From Spirochaetae bacterium HGW-Spirochaetae-9 (GTDB lineage Bacteria; Spirochaetota; Spirochaetia; Treponematales; Rectinemataceae), in NCBI GenBank assembly GCA_002839205.1, contig PGXP01000124.1, positions 1-5,588 on the forward strand: a stretch of DNA of 5,588 bases, written 5' to 3'. The notes beneath the pieces were generated by a model. That model searched no databases and had not been told where the DNA came from. It saw only the letters and a program-made list of their open reading frames with translations. Position 1 is the stretch's first letter. Each line of letters opens with the position of its first letter. Of the stretch, positions 5,463-5,588 are shown piece by piece. The position numbers were made by a program, and so were the translations under genes.

Positions 5463-5588
5463 TCATGCTGCCGAGATTACCATTTCACCGCGACCCTTTT
5501 TCTTCGCGGAATCGAGAGCCTGGGCGCAGGCGGCGTGGATGAGGGGAAAATGCAGACCGGCTCTTGAGGAAGCATCGAATGCCACGGC
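5463..5588 (-). CDS. C-terminal fragment of an unidentified protein, possibly GGDEF-like
   Basis: The minus strand is open from the window edge to a TGA at 5465-5463, giving the last 41 residues of a gene that starts outside. The fragment contains CAQALDSAKKKGR (21-33), which resembles the closing helix of GGDEF/diguanylate cyclase-type domains (AD-x-ALY-x-AK-x2-GR), although the usual Asp and Tyr are replaced. That similarity is suggestive only. If it is a GGDEF domain it would be divergent near the end. Support for real coding comes from the uninterrupted frame, G/C-rich third positions and the tight 9-bp spacing to yigZ. A different protein ending in a lysine-rich helix is equally possible. 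Confidence 0.55.
   Translation of the reverse strand, partial: AVAFDASSRAGLHFPLIHAACAQALDSAKKKGRGEMVISAA

Noticed and set aside
5488..5509. CCGCGA/TCGCGG inverted repeat with a T-rich loop
   Set aside because: It lies within the partial minus-strand coding frame; the T-run is in the loop rather than after the stem, so it is not a terminator.
1..5588. CRISPR array, insertion sequence, tRNA, rRNA or riboswitch
   Set aside because: I looked for spaced direct repeats, transposase motifs, terminal repeats and cloverleaf-like segments and saw none. Nearly all the sequence is accounted for by recognised coding frames.

Overview
The window is GC-rich, densely packed bacterial DNA. It holds seven protein-coding genes, two of them cut by the window edges, with very little intergenic space. 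Codon third positions are strongly G/C throughout. The one AT-rich pocket is the promoter and operator region before the TetR gene (about 2381-2445). The gene families are widespread. A GC-rich anaerobe, possibly a spirochaete, would fit, but this is a weak guess because nothing in the window fixes the taxon.

Layout. Positions 1-426 (+) are the 3' part of a xylose-isomerase-like TIM-barrel sugar phosphate isomerase/epimerase. It is followed after a short gap by a complete YgiQ-family radical SAM protein (451-2355, +). The YgiQ gene carries a striking 16-bp perfect inverted repeat inside its reading frame (1061-1096). A hairpin overlapping its stop codon may end this transcript. The AT-rich spacer that follows holds a probable promoter and overlapping palindromes.

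Positions 2443-4792 (+) form a three-gene cassette: a TetR-family repressor, an ABC ATPase of the BcrA-like type, and a six-helix ABC-2-type permease. Both junctions are 4-base ATGA stop/start overlaps, each with a good Shine-Dalgarno sequence, so the three products are almost certainly co-transcribed and translationally coupled. The simplest model is a self-regulated exporter: the TetR protein binds the palindromes before its own gene and releases them when a ligand appears, allowing production of the ATPase-permease pump. The substrate cannot be read from the sequence.

The minus strand carries a YigZ/IMPACT-family protein (4806-5453). Nine bases upstream of it is the last 41 codons of a gene entering from the right edge (5463-5588), with a C-terminus that resembles a GGDEF-type domain. 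The permease and yigZ converge with only 13 bp between their stop codons.

I see no mobile element, CRISPR array, tRNA or rRNA, and no clearly new system. The observations most worth checking are the long inverted repeat inside ygiQ and the layered palindromes before the TetR-exporter operon.
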